A program made the position numbers and the translations under genes. A DNA stretch of 64,000 bases. Origin: Tritrichomonas foetus. Taxonomy: Eukaryota; Parabasalia; Tritrichomonadida; Tritrichomonadidae. Positions 1 through 10,947 of the stretch are shown in pieces. The notes under the pieces are model-generated. The model had not been told where the DNA came from and made no database searches. It saw only the letters and a program-made list of their open reading frames with translations. The stretch lies in assembly GCA_001839685.1 (NCBI GenBank), contig MLAK01000661.1, forward strand, positions 24,104-88,103, given 5' to 3'. How positions within the stretch are numbered: position 1 is the first letter of the stretch; the number at the start of each line of letters is the position of its first letter.

Positions 1-1704
1 CTTGGCATAAAACCATGTGTCTGGGTTAAGTTTGGAATGCATTGGAGTGAATGCTCTGAAGACATAATCAATACCGAATTCAAAGTTCTTATGTGCGCAA
101 TAAAGTGTACCAATAACAAGATGAATAATAGATAAGTGGTATAATTTGGCATTTGGATCATCCTTCACTTTTTGTGCTTCTTCATCAGTTACACGATTGA
201 TCAAAGAGTCTGCAAGGCTGTTTTGATCAGTCATAACATATGAAACGCAAAGGTTAGCAACTAAAATGGCTTCGATATCAAGAAGATTTTGTTCACCTAA
301 AACTAATGGTTCATACCATTGAATAGCTTCAAGTGTCTTATTGGGTTGCATGAAGTATGTATGTGCTAAGTTCAATTTCCATGTTCTGTTATCAAGGCAG
401 AAGTCCATATATTTCATCAGAAGTAATTCCACAAGTTGGTAATTTCCAAGATCCCAGAAAATCTTAGCTTGGAACATTAAAACTGGAATAAGTTCATCAA
501 CAGTTGCCTGGAACTCAATAGTTAATTGTGTTTGTTGGGTTTCATCTTGTGTTACTCTGGCTTCATCGATTTGTTTCATAAGTCTTCTCAAAATTTCAGC
601 TTTAGACTTACAAAGCTCATCGAATTTACGATATGATTCTTCTTTAGATGATCCACACAGTAAAACAGCTTCGAGGAAGTCAAGCATTGGCTGGCCCATT
701 GTAGTCATTGCTAACTCTGTATTTTCACCAAGAAGATCAGCAGCATATGAATAATATTCATACTTGCAATAACCAAGAAGCAAGTTTCTGAATGTTTCTG
801 AAAGTGGTGGCTGCTGTGACAAAAGGAATGTTAACTTTGAGAATGCTCCAGATGGATCTTCATCCATTGTGATCAAAGCAGTATTATGTAAAGATATTGG
901 GTCTAAATCTTCGACACTTCTTGATGGAAGTTCAGCTAAAGCATCTTTCGCTTCACGATAATGCTTCTGATCAAACTCAATGGCAGACAGAAGGTTAAAT
1001 GTTTCAACAAGGAATAATTCTTGTACCTTTTTAGTGCTTCCAATCAAATTGAAATCAATGTTTTCGCCTGTGATTGATCGTAGCAGCTCTGGGTTCGTTC
1101 GTGAGCAGTTGGCTTTGATTTCAGCAATGGCTGTAATGGCCTCATTGAACCTATTAAGCCTGTAGTAGCAAAGTGCAATACAGTAGGCGACTTCTGGGAG
1201 AAATCCATGAAGCCTTTTGATTTCATTATATTTTTCCAAGGCTTCTTCGAAGCGGTCCTCCTTATAGAGCACAACGGCCTGATCAATCATAATGTCTTCA
1301 TTCTCTTGATCACATTCGGTGAGAATGGATTTCGATGATTGAATATCGTTTTCGGCATAGCGAATGGCTGCTTGAAGGATTGAAGTTTTAGACTTAAGTT
1401 CTGGAGATTGAACGCCAAAAGAGACCCTCATAGCGTCATAATATTGCTCGGTTTTATAAAGACATTGAGCATGAAGCAATTTGTATTGATCATTGTTAGG
1501 GTTTAATTGCACGAGTTTTGCGTAGCTTTGGGTAGCTTTCTGGAATTCATCTGTTTGATAATAACAGTATGCAATGAGTGAATGGATGGCCGTTGAATCT
1601 GGAAATGAGTGAAGCTCATTTTCTAATATCTTGAGTGCCTCTGTGTAGTTTTCATCGCCTATAAGCGTGTAAATAGTGCGAGAAGCGTTATCTCCTGCGA
1701 GCAT
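1..1704 (-). CDS. IFT70: Intraflagellar transport protein IFT70 (TTC30), 3' end off window
   Basis: Reading the minus strand from the ATG at 1704 gives one open frame to the left edge, about 568 residues, with the stop outside the window. The protein is a chain of TPR helices. It aligns by eye along its whole length with TTC30/IFT70: a YCYYQ-type first repeat, LLYKE-type and YYRLNRFNEA repeats, LLLGYCKYEYYSYAADLL, IPVLMFQAKIFWDLGNYQLVE and a C-terminal VIGTLYCAHKNFEFGIDYV block. IFT70 is a core subunit of the IFT-B particle that carries cargo along flagellar microtubules, so this fits a flagellated cell. The human protein is about 665 residues, so roughly 95 are missing here. A TTTTAAACGTA element lies about 10 bases before the ATG. 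Family call is from sequence pattern; function is family knowledge. Confidence 0.9.
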   Translation of the reverse strand, partial: MLAGDNASRTIYTLIGDENYTEALKILENELHSFPDSTAIHSLIAYCYYQTDEFQKATQSYAKLVQLNPNNDQYKLLHAQCLYKTEQYYDAMRVSFGVQSPELKSKTSILQAAIRYAENDIQSSKSILTECDQENEDIMIDQAVVLYKEDRFEEALEKYNEIKRLHGFLPEVAYCIALCYYRLNRFNEAITAIAEIKANCSRTNPELLRSITGENIDFNLIGSTKKVQELFLVETFNLLSAIEFDQKHYREAKDALAELPSRSVEDLDPISLHNTALITMDEDPSGAFSKLTFLLSQQPPLSETFRNLLLGYCKYEYYSYAADLLGENTELAMTTMGQPMLDFLEAVLLCGSSKEESYRKFDELCKSKAEILRRLMKQIDEARVTQDETQQTQLTIEFQATVDELIPVLMFQAKIFWDLGNYQLVELLLMKYMDFCLDNRTWKLNLAHTYFMQPNKTLEAIQWYEPLVLGEQNLLDIEAILVANLCVSYVMTDQNSLADSLINRVTDEEAQKVKDDPNAKLYHLSIIHLVIGTLYCAHKNFEFGIDYVFRAFTPMHSKLNPDTWFYAK

Positions 1705-2264
1705 ATGTTTATGTACGTTTAAAAATGATATTCAAAATAAAAAAAAAAACGTTATTGAAAAAAATTATCGAATATTGGGGAAACTGTCGGGAATTGCGGA
1801 AAAATAAAAATTTATTTATATTTATTTATTTTTCTTTTATTGATTAATGGATTTTCACCTCATGAATCATGAGTCTTGATATTTCCAATATTTTCCGAAC
1901 CCATACTCGAATGATGAGTTTTCTGTTAATTCCATCATAAAATCATATCAAACCGAGTTTGATGCACACTAATAGGAAAGGAACTCATATTTCTGTCACA
2001 ATTCTGAGATTAGGTTGGTTTTTCTTTTATTAATTTTAACAAGAATATGGTTATATTTTTTATCATTTCATTTCCAATTAGATTGTTGCGATTCTCTGCG
2101 TTTCACAAACTAAATCATTTGATTTATTCTTATCCAATTCAGAACCAGAAACATCAAAGTTTAATTCTAAAAAAATATTGGGATAATAAGTAATTCCAAG
2201 AATTAAAAAGAAAATAAAACAAAAGTTAAAAAAGCATGAAAATGAGTTGATAATGACAAAACGT
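1705..2264. other. Intergenic, between IFT70 and histone H4
   Basis: AT-rich sequence with no credible coding frame. It must hold the IFT70 promoter (AAACGT element at about 1714-1724) and the H4 3' end. I see no RNA gene or repeat of note. Confidence 0.6.
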
Positions 2265-2995
<731 letters not shown>

Positions 2996-3412
2996 ATGGC
3001 TCGTACAAAGCAAACAGCTCGTAAATCAACCGGTGGTAAGACCCCACGTAAGTCACTCGGTGCCAAGGCCGCTCGTAAGTCCACGCCAGTCGTCGATTCA
3101 CAAGGCGCCAAGAAGCAACACAGATTCAGACCAGGTACAGTCGCCTTAAGAGAAATCAGAAAGTACCAAAAGAGCACAGATCTCCTCATTCGTAAACTTC
3201 CTTTCCAAAGACTCGTTCGTGAAATCGCTTCAGGTTTCCGTGGAGATCTTCGTTTCCAATCATCAGCCATCGCAGCCCTTCAGGAAGCTTCAGAAGCTTA
3301 TCTCGTCGGTCTCTTCGAAGATACAAACCTTTGCGCTATCCACGCAAACCGCGTCACCATCATGGAACGTGATGTCCAACTCGCCCAAAGAATCCGTGGT
3401 GAAAGGAACTAA
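2996..3412 (+). CDS. H3: Histone H3 (divergent core type)
   Basis: The start was placed at 2996 because the protein from there begins [14 protein letters not shown], the universal H3 tail; an upstream in-frame ATG at 2939 would add 19 hydrophobic residues and is not used. The product is 138 residues, two or three longer than usual. The extra residues lie between the tail and alpha-N helix ([19 protein letters not shown]). K4, K9, S10, K14, K18, K23 and K27 equivalents are present. The core is recognisable ([27 protein letters not shown], here given in part), but the loop after it is SGFRGD instead of QDFKTD and the C-terminus is [16 protein letters not shown]. It pairs with the divergent H4 gene. 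Confidence 0.97.
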   Translation: MARTKQTARKSTGGKTPRKSLGAKAARKSTPVVDSQGAKKQHRFRPGTVALREIRKYQKSTDLLIRKLPFQRLVREIASGFRGDLRFQSSAIAALQEASEAYLVGLFEDTNLCAIHANRVTIMERDVQLAQRIRGERN

Positions 3413-3593
3413 ATTGTTTCTAAACTATTCACTCGAATCATCTTATTTATTTATTTATTTCCCCAATTTATAAAATATGTCACGTTCATGAAAATTCTAA
3501 AATGTTTCTTTATATTTATAAATGAATTTGAAAAAAGAAGCCGTAGATTAGTTTTTAATAACAAAAAAGAAAAAATCGTAAGAATGATCTATT

Positions 3594-6500
3594 TCAAACC
3601 AATTGATTATCTTCGAATATTTGATTTAACACTTTTGGTGGAATTATATAAGGTGTCGCGAACATAAAGAAATCAATATCATCTTCTGTGATTTCAGGAT
3701 CACTTTCAATTATCCATTTTGGATTCACGATTGTTTTTGTGTGTTTGATTGTTTGTTCTTTTGCGTTCTTTCTTTTGGAGATGGGAGCAAAATCAGGTGG
3801 ATCATATGGAAGAGTTGCAGTCATTTTTGTTACATGCGATTTTGGGCGTTGTCCAATTTTTGGTGTTCGAATTACATTCTTTTTTTCTTCTAAATCAATA
3901 TCATCTTGTTTTACAGGAGCCCAAGAAGTTTTAGATCTTTCTTTTGGAGTATTTTGTGCGATTGTAATATTATCGATTTTGAGGAAATCATTTATGCCAT
4001 CAGTTGTTGTAGTACTTTTAATACGAATAGTTCTTGGTGTGCTTGGTTTTATTTTTGATGGTGGACGGCGTGGAGTTTTCCCATTAATGGAAATTATATA
4101 TTCTTCTGCATAAGCGGGCTTATGAGAAATATTTTTATTTATTGGTGTATATGGGGAAGTGAAACTATTTCCTGAGCTGTTTGATGAAAATGATGTATCG
4201 GCTGTTCCAGATATAGGAGTTTTATTAGGCGTGCAATTTAATCGATCATGTGTTAATTTTCTCAATCTTTGTGTGAGATTATCTTTTAATTCTTCCATTC
4301 CTTCAAATGGATTAATTTTAGAAACATCATCATAATATTTCATTCGAATAGAATGAGTTAACCTTGATCCTTCATAAATGGCATTAATCAAATCCTGAGT
4401 AAAAGTAATTCTTTTCTCAATTATTATGGTTGTCTTATATCTTGGCTTTGGTCGGAATGTTCTTTTTCTTCTTCTATTAAGGATCATTTTATCAGATGTG
4501 CTTAAACTAGAAGACCATGCAAGTTCTTGAATAGACTTTCGTGATCGTGAAGATAGCATCACAGATGTCATACTTCTTGATGTTAAACTATCTACGCTTA
4601 CTAAATCATCCATTTCTTCTTTTTCTTCATTAATGGTAGCTTGCAAGATAGTTTTATGTGCCAATCGATTAACAATTTTCATTATCATTGCTTTTGAAGC
4701 ATCATCAAAATTACTTGATCCATGAAGTGAGGTATTTTTGTAATCATTAGCTTCTGATGCATTCAGATAATTATCAATATTATTTATGAGTATATCAAAC
4801 CCGGGAATCATGATTTGGTCAATACTTCCAGTTGGAAAGTCTTCTTCTTCAAGTTGGCTACTATCACTAAAGTCATATTGTGAAAGCATTGAACCACCAA
4901 GGAATAAAACATTGGAGTATTCAGGACATGGAGATTTGGAATATGTATTTCCATCTTTATCAACAAATTGATTAAATTTAGCAGCTTTATGATCAGTAAA
5001 TAATCCTTTTCTGTTTTTCTTCAATTCTCTCCTCTTCATTAATTCAAGTTCGCCGCTTCTCATTACTTTCTTAGATTTTTTATTACTTTTTGTTGGATGA
5101 AGTCTTTCAATTATTTCGGACACATTTGATTTGACCTTTGCTTCAAAAGAATTACCATCATCTTCGTATTTCTTTGCAGCTGGTTTTTTTGGTCTTCTTG
5201 TCTTGGATAATAAAATATTTAATATTTCAAAATATTTAGTCATTACCATATCTCTTCTTTTAACAGCATTTGACTGCATATATTCATTATTGTTTACAAA
5301 TTGAAGACTAATTTTATCAAGTTCAGAATATATTTCTTCTCCATCGAAGTTTGCTTCCTCTTCTTCTTCTTCACTACTTTTTGTTTCATCATGTTTCACA
5401 TTACCTTCTGATTTATCAATTTCATCAGCTTCAGTAATAACTGGCTCTTGAGCTGTTGTTGAAAAGGAAGCATCAGTCGCATGGAGTATATTTGCAAATG
5501 TATCAGTTTTAACTTCGTTTTGAGAGACTAATTTTGTTTCGTCATCATGATGAAAATTAAGACGAAGAGGTGGTGCATTTCTAATTGTTGGAATTTTATC
5601 TAAAGGTGGAGGCATGTTGGCTTCATTTTCATTACTCCTTCTTTCAATATTTTTCGGAAATGGTCGATATTTATCATATACAATTGAACCCTCTTCAAAT
5701 AAGAATTTACCAGCGCCTTTATTTGATTTTTCAGGGACAATCTTCGTTGGTCTTTTGCCAGCTGATTGGTTGGTTTCTTCAGTAAACAATTGCCCATGAG
5801 GCCTTCTTGATTTCCTGTTAGATTTATTAATTCCTGTTTTCAAAGAAACAATTGAATTTAAAAGTGGATGATTATTTTTATGATGTGAATCAATTAGTGC
5901 AGTTGCTGTATATTCTAAAATGCTTTGCTCAGTATCACGAATAATTTGGGATTCTTCATATGCTTTTTCTTCATTTATTTTAAAATCAGGAATAGTTTTA
6001 TTTAAAGCTGCTGCTGCTAAAGAAACATCTTTTTTGGCCAGAAGCAAAGCATCTCGATTCATTTTTTGCACCATTGCTTTTCTCTTTACTTCTGCATATA
6101 GTTCTTGTTGTTCTCGAAAGGCTCTTACATCAACAATATTTTCAAGATGATATTTCTCTTTGAATTTGATAATTTCTGTAATCTTGCTGGGCTTTTTCTT
6201 TATAGCCTTACATTTATTGCTTGCAGTAATAATTATCCGGTAAAATAACGTTCTCACTTGTTCACTGGTTGCTGTTTTGGCCCAATCACCTTTATAAATT
6301 GGATATTCGTCAATACATTGGAAGGAAAAAACAGTGTTATTAACTGTAGATGGAAAATATTGTAATTTATATGAATTAGAATCTTGTGCTTGCTGAATAA
6401 GTTTAATGAGTTTCATTTTTCGTTTTGTTGAAGAAAATGATGCTTTTTGTGTATTTGCTCTTTTATTATTAAATTCTTTTTCTTCTTCAGACTTAAATGG

Positions 6501-8030
6501 GAAGTATTTTTGAGAGTTAATAAAGTGCAAAGCATTTTCTCGAAAAATATCTAATAAATAACTTTTTATGGAATATTCATTCGCATTTTCAAATGACCAA
6601 CTAACAAATTTTTTCCCTCTATTTTTCATCCAAATGAGCCTTTTCCATGAAAGATAAGCATGCGTCAAAGTAAAATGAATTTTATCATCTTTCATGAGAA
6701 ATATTGGTCTTAAAGCTAATGTTTGATGATTATTAATATATTGAAAAAGAAAAGCGATCATTAAGCTTTCATTAAATATGATACTTTTCCATTTACCAAA
6801 TGCTTCATAAATTGACCGAAGTTGATATCGTCTATTAAAAGCTGCGAGACATTGTTTATGAATTTGCGATTTATCAGTCACTTTATACCAAGAGGAAAGC
6901 ACTCTATATTTCATTGATTTCTCAATAGCACATTGAACATGATGAAATAGCAGCCCTTTAAAAGCTATATTCATTAATGATAATTGTGCAACCTTTTGGA
7001 TACTTGTGAATTCTCTACGTTGTTTTCGTTTTTGGAAACTATATTTTCTCATTGTGGAAAATGAATATTGCATTAGTCGAATATTTCTCATACTAAAAGC
7101 AGCTTTAATGATATTGATTTTTTGTTGTCTTTTTGCTCGATATATGTTCCATTCTAACAAATAAAATGAGTGACAAATTATTGATGATTTGATTAAGCTA
7201 TTTGTTTTTTTGTATATAACATATCTTCTCCAAAATACATAAGTCCATAATAACTCATGGTAGATGCCTCTATATTCAACAGTAGTACGAATATTTGGTT
7301 TTTGCTTTCTGGTTGTGATTAAATCATTTTTCATTTCTCGCCAAACAGAAATAGTTTCTTTCATTAAAGGTTTCATCACTATTTTTATGAATGAAATGAT
7401 TTTATTTACATCATATCTTTTGTTAATGAATATACTATTGGTTTTACAATATTGATCAAATGATAAAAGTCTTGAATTAAAATCAATAGTGATCCATTCA
7501 TTATTGAGAAAAATTATATAATGCCGAGTTTTCATATAGTTGACAACTGACTCATAGTGCGACTTTGCGATTGATGCTGGATATCTTCGAGCAAGCATCC
7601 AAAGGTGCATTGGATAACTCATTCTAATTTTATATAAACGAAATAAGAATTCCATAAATGATTTCATTTTCTTATTATCTTTAATTTTTCTCCATGCTTT
7701 TTGAATCCTTTTAGCACTATCTTGATGCTTTTGATTAACACCATTTAGCATAATAAATGTTTGAATACTTGAAGGTTCAGAATATTTTGATGGTTCAGTA
7801 AGAAACTTCATAGCTGCACTTTCTGGTCTTGGCGTACTTTCTAGTTTTGATATAGTTGTTGGTTTTAATTTTAATGGCGGAATAAAATTGCAATTATAAT
7901 GTGGGCGAGCTGTTTCAGGTCGTTGATCTTTTTTCACTCTTTTGGCGACTTTGAATTCTTTGTGTTTGGTCCGTCTTATTTCACGAGCGCTGTCAACTCT
8001 GTTTACGTTTATGCGTGATGCATTTCGCAT
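3594..8030 (-). CDS. Large basic protein with IQ motif and Sfi1-like tryptophan repeats
   Basis: The 1478-residue protein starts at 8030, three bases from an ACGTTTAC element. An IQ-like motif (SAKRIQKAWRKIK) sits near residue 104. It is followed, to about residue 480, by irregular helical repeats each centred on tryptophan after a bulky hydrophobic pair, such as YEAFGKWKSIIF, LSSWYKVTDK, AYLSWKRLIW and YVFWRRYVIY. That pattern is typical of centrin-binding Sfi1-family proteins and related basal body proteins. The middle is charged coiled coil with an acidic SSEEEEEEANFDGEE stretch near residue 880. The C-terminal third is basic, low in structure and rich in S/T-P sites. A basal body or cytoskeletal role is plausible but inferred; I do not recognise a specific orthologue. 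Confidence 0.55.
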   Translation of the reverse strand: MRNASRINVNRVDSAREIRRTKHKEFKVAKRVKKDQRPETARPHYNCNFIPPLKLKPTTISKLESTPRPESAAMKFLTEPSKYSEPSSIQTFIMLNGVNQKHQDSAKRIQKAWRKIKDNKKMKSFMEFLFRLYKIRMSYPMHLWMLARRYPASIAKSHYESVVNYMKTRHYIIFLNNEWITIDFNSRLLSFDQYCKTNSIFINKRYDVNKIISFIKIVMKPLMKETISVWREMKNDLITTRKQKPNIRTTVEYRGIYHELLWTYVFWRRYVIYKKTNSLIKSSIICHSFYLLEWNIYRAKRQQKINIIKAAFSMRNIRLMQYSFSTMRKYSFQKRKQRREFTSIQKVAQLSLMNIAFKGLLFHHVQCAIEKSMKYRVLSSWYKVTDKSQIHKQCLAAFNRRYQLRSIYEAFGKWKSIIFNESLMIAFLFQYINNHQTLALRPIFLMKDDKIHFTLTHAYLSWKRLIWMKNRGKKFVSWSFENANEYSIKSYLLDIFRENALHFINSQKYFPFKSEEEKEFNNKRANTQKASFSSTKRKMKLIKLIQQAQDSNSYKLQYFPSTVNNTVFSFQCIDEYPIYKGDWAKTATSEQVRTLFYRIIITASNKCKAIKKKPSKITEIIKFKEKYHLENIVDVRAFREQQELYAEVKRKAMVQKMNRDALLLAKKDVSLAAAALNKTIPDFKINEEKAYEESQIIRDTEQSILEYTATALIDSHHKNNHPLLNSIVSLKTGINKSNRKSRRPHGQLFTEETNQSAGKRPTKIVPEKSNKGAGKFLFEEGSIVYDKYRPFPKNIERRSNENEANMPPPLDKIPTIRNAPPLRLNFHHDDETKLVSQNEVKTDTFANILHATDASFSTTAQEPVITEADEIDKSEGNVKHDETKSSEEEEEEANFDGEEIYSELDKISLQFVNNNEYMQSNAVKRRDMVMTKYFEILNILLSKTRRPKKPAAKKYEDDGNSFEAKVKSNVSEIIERLHPTKSNKKSKKVMRSGELELMKRRELKKNRKGLFTDHKAAKFNQFVDKDGNTYSKSPCPEYSNVLFLGGSMLSQYDFSDSSQLEEEDFPTGSIDQIMIPGFDILINNIDNYLNASEANDYKNTSLHGSSNFDDASKAMIMKIVNRLAHKTILQATINEEKEEMDDLVSVDSLTSRSMTSVMLSSRSRKSIQELAWSSSLSTSDKMILNRRRKRTFRPKPRYKTTIIIEKRITFTQDLINAIYEGSRLTHSIRMKYYDDVSKINPFEGMEELKDNLTQRLRKLTHDRLNCTPNKTPISGTADTSFSSNSSGNSFTSPYTPINKNISHKPAYAEEYIISINGKTPRRPPSKIKPSTPRTIRIKSTTTTDGINDFLKIDNITIAQNTPKERSKTSWAPVKQDDIDLEEKKNVIRTPKIGQRPKSHVTKMTATLPYDPPDFAPISKRKNAKEQTIKHTKTIVNPKWIIESDPEITEDDIDFFMFATPYIIPPKVLNQIFEDNQLV

Positions 8031-8239
8031 GCACGTTTACTTTTGCACATTTTCTGGGGCCAAATATACACATAAAAATGTTGACTTTTTCTTTTGTGAT
8101 GATTTGTTTCGGGCCATTTAGCAGTAGAAAAATTTCATTTTTTATTAATCTTACGAATCTAAAAAATCTAATCTAAACGAAATTCATATCCAATCGAAGC
8201 GAAATTCAAATCTTACAAACAAGGGAAAAAGGTTCAGTA

Positions 8240-8882
8240 TTAATGGTTTTTAATATCGAGCTTGTATCCCCACGTTTTCAAAACATTAGATATCTCCTGC
8301 TGTGTTATATAAACATCATAGTCAAGAAGGGCAAGCATATCGAGTTCAATATCGCATAAATTTTCCTGGAATTAGAAAACCTAAAAGTACTAATTTGAAA
8401 CCTGATGCCACTGAATAATCAACATTACTTGCTGGAACGTCTTCAAGGAATTTGTTAGCAAGAAGAAGAGATGCTACGACCAGCCTATGCATGTTAATTA
8501 TGTTTATTTTGGCATCTTTTTGTTTTTTCAATATTCGATTGAGGAGAACGATCGATCCTGGAAGAGCTGCCCATTCCATGATTGTAACTTTTACTATTTT
8601 ATCGACATAATTTAATAATGGCGTTTTTGGATCATTTCCAAATTCCTGATAATCTGGATCTCCTTCTTTCAACACCCTTGCCTTTGGATCTACCATATTC
8701 TTGATATTTTTGACATAAAGTGCAGCCAATGAATCGATAGTTGCGGACTCAACTGAAATCTCATAATCCTCTTCTTCGGTATCCCCTGAAGAAGAAGAAA
8801 ACTCTCGATAAAACTCAATCTTGCGTGGGGCTTCAATTCTTTGGTTCCGTAGTTGCGAAAAGAACTCAGCGAAGAAAGACAT
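8240..8882 (-). CDS. Pho80/P-type cyclin, two exons split by a 25-bp intron
   Basis: Exon 1 is 8391-8882 (164 codons) and exon 2 is 8240-8365 (42 codons including stop), joined across a 25-bp GT-AG gap at 8366-8390, for a 205-residue protein. Exon 1 carries the cyclin box typical of Pho80/PCL cyclins: VKVTIMEWAALPGSIVLLNR, then INMHRLVVASLLLANKFLED. Read unspliced, the frame runs into a stop 14 codons past the junction and loses the end of the box. Spliced, it continues LENLCDIELDMLALLDYDVY, which is exactly the conserved next helix of this family. These cyclins activate a cyclin-dependent kinase in cell-cycle or nutrient signalling. A GACCGTTTAAA element is at 8921-8931. Confidence 0.8.
8366..8390 (-). 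other. Predicted 25-bp spliceosomal mini-intron
   Basis: On the coding (minus) strand the intron begins GTACTT and ends TTCTAATTCCAG. The end resembles the fused branch point and 3' splice site of Trichomonas introns (ACTAACACACAG), with CTAAY then CAG. Both flanking exons are whole codons, and removal restores a conserved cyclin helix. I see no other intron in the window. Confidence 0.75.
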
Positions 8883-9243
8883 CTAATCAAATGCATCAAT
8901 TTCTTTTGATGCAATCACGTGACCGTTTAAAATGATATTAAGAAACAATGTAAATCACTTATAGATTGTATTTGCTGATCTAAAGCCAACTTAATGCATT
9001 GTAATTCTCCAAATAGAAAAGATTTCCAATAAAATTATCTGATATCATCATACTCCTCTTTTTGTTTCAAATTTCATTTTTTCTTTTAATTTCCGGATAA
9101 AACAAGAAATGATAATTAATATAATTTCATCAGAAAATAGAAATGATCAAATCATAATATTTATAATATTTTATTTTTAACTTAAGTTGAGTCTCAACTA
9201 AATACAAACACATTAATTCATACAGTTTTGCCTCTCATTTCCC
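8883..9243. other. Intergenic
   Basis: No coding frame. Contains the cyclin promoter with GACCGTTTAAA at 8921-8931 and a CACGTG just beside it. Nothing else is recognisable. Confidence 0.5.
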
Positions 9244-9756
9244 TTAAAGTGGAAGATCAGGCGGAATCAAGTTATTTATCGGATAAACGCCATCTTTTGG
9301 TAAGTTTGGCGTTTTTATTCGAATTTCATAATTTTTGACAGATTTTATTGTTTTTGAAATGGCCTTCATGTCGTCCTTGTTAGGCGTTCGGTCATATTTT
9401 GTTTTAATTTCGCAAACATCAGCGTGATTCAATGGCTGAAGGGTTTGTAATTTCCTCTTTGGCATTGCAAGCGGATCGTTTTGTAGAGTTGCGGTTGATG
9501 CAAATTCCGTTCCGAAAATTATTCGTTTCTCTTGTTGAAAACGCGTTGCTGTGAACTCAAATGAAGAACTTTTTGAATTGTTTCCGTGTGATAGTGACGG
9601 TCTGATTATTGATACAAGATTGTTTGGTTGATACGTTTTATGGTACATTGTCGAAAGACCTGTTGGTGGTCTAATTACCTTTTCCCCTCTTTTAACGTGG
9701 CCTTTTATTGAATCCTCAGCCAGACGGTCAAAAACTGACGATGGCCTGGTACTCAT
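9244..9756 (-). CDS. Hypothetical basic protein, 170 aa
   Basis: I do not recognise this protein. It opens with STRPSSVFDRLAEDSIKGHV and continues as a basic chain rich in S, T, P and K without predicted membrane segments or clear domains. The ATG at 9756 is the first in the frame. An AACGCGTC element lies 12 or so bases upstream, similar in position to the AAACG elements of neighbours. Codon use looks coding and the opposite strand has no competing frame. Confidence 0.6.
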   Translation of the reverse strand: MSTRPSSVFDRLAEDSIKGHVKRGEKVIRPPTGLSTMYHKTYQPNNLVSIIRPSLSHGNNSKSSSFEFTATRFQQEKRIIFGTEFASTATLQNDPLAMPKRKLQTLQPLNHADVCEIKTKYDRTPNKDDMKAISKTIKSVKNYEIRIKTPNLPKDGVYPINNLIPPDLPL

Positions 9757-10288
9757 TTTTATGGGTGACGCGTTACCAAGTCTGAATCAGTTCAGAAAAA
9801 AAAAATTGAAAAGATAGTTTAGAAATTCAATGTGTATTTAGAAATTCCAATTCTCATCAAATCACTTTTAAGAATTTTTTTGAATCACACGAAAAATTGA
9901 ATAAATAATTTGTCGAATATTTTGAAAATACAACTTTTTCAGAATGAGCAAGAAAGATTTTGAGATAAATTTTATGAATTTTTATTTCAAAAAAACACAA
10001 AGATGAATAAAATATCTGATTGATTCCTTCTTCGATATGAATACCTCTGACATCAAATCAATAATAAAAAAACGTGATTTTTTTGTCTTCTTGATCGAAG
10101 TTTTTGATCCTCTGCATTACAACCAAACTTACAAAAAGATTACTACCAGATTTTTTCAATTCTAAAGGTGAATCAGAAATTTTGGTTTAACTTTTGGTCA
10201 TAATGAAGAGGAAAAACTTTTTCACTGTGAAAAAATTTCATCGCACTTGGATTTCTTTCACAGTTCGTTTAATTCTATTATATTCTTT
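9757..10288. other. Intergenic
   Basis: About 530 bp of AT-rich sequence without a credible gene on either strand. No repeat or RNA feature noticed. Confidence 0.5.
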
Positions 10289-10843
10289 TTACTCCAGTTT
10301 TTGATTTGGAATGAAAGATTTGATAAAATTCACGGTTGAGTGGAAAAAAGTATTCGAACCATGAAGTTTGTGAATCTGGTCAAGCTGCTGTAAAGAAGAA
10401 TCGCTTAAAACTCTACTCAATTCTGCCAGTTGCTTGCATTCAATTGCTTGTGCTTCTAATGCGATTAAATTTTCTGCAAAAGTGGCTGTCATTTGGTCGA
10501 AATCGTCGAGGTCACGTTTTATATTTTGCGTGACTTCATCCAACCGTTTTATTCCGTCTGCTTTTTGCGATGATATCGGATTTAATTGTGGCGAAATTGT
10601 TGGAACGATAGGTATTGCGCTGTTTGATGACTGGGTTTTATTTGTTGCCATATTTACGAGACACATTTTTTTCTGTGCAAGAAGAGTTCGAAGGGGCGTT
10701 TTTTTCTTGGTGTCATCATTCGCATTTTGTTTGATTTCGTTAAATTGACGTTGTATATAACTTTTTGAATCTTCGCAAGTAATATGGTCTTTCAGGGCAT
10801 CAATAGTCGGCATTCCGGAATGATCATTTAAATGATAATCCAT
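10289..10843 (-). CDS. Hypothetical coiled-coil protein, 184 aa
   Basis: I chose the ATG at 10843 (MDYHLNDHSG) over one at 10888 because the upstream 15 residues read like a translated leader (KVHLNFTFHLYILL) and lie against the divergent RCC1 gene's promoter. The protein has a helical C-terminal half (IKRLDEVTQNIKRDLDDFDQ and following) that is likely coiled coil, then LHGSNTFFHSTVNFIKSFIP. This shape is seen in small cytoskeletal or SNARE-like adaptors, but I cannot assign a family. It is divergent to the RCC1-repeat gene with only about 100 bp between the starts. Confidence 0.6.
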   Translation of the reverse strand: MDYHLNDHSGMPTIDALKDHITCEDSKSYIQRQFNEIKQNANDDTKKKTPLRTLLAQKKMCLVNMATNKTQSSNSAIPIVPTISPQLNPISSQKADGIKRLDEVTQNIKRDLDDFDQMTATFAENLIALEAQAIECKQLAELSRVLSDSSLQQLDQIHKLHGSNTFFHSTVNFIKSFIPNQKLE

Positions 10844-10947
10844 CAGAAGAATATAAAGGTGAAAGGTGAAATTTAGGTGAACTTTCAATGGTTAAAGATT
10901 TAGTGAATTAACCTTAAAATTCACCTTTGAGTTATCGAAAATTCTCG

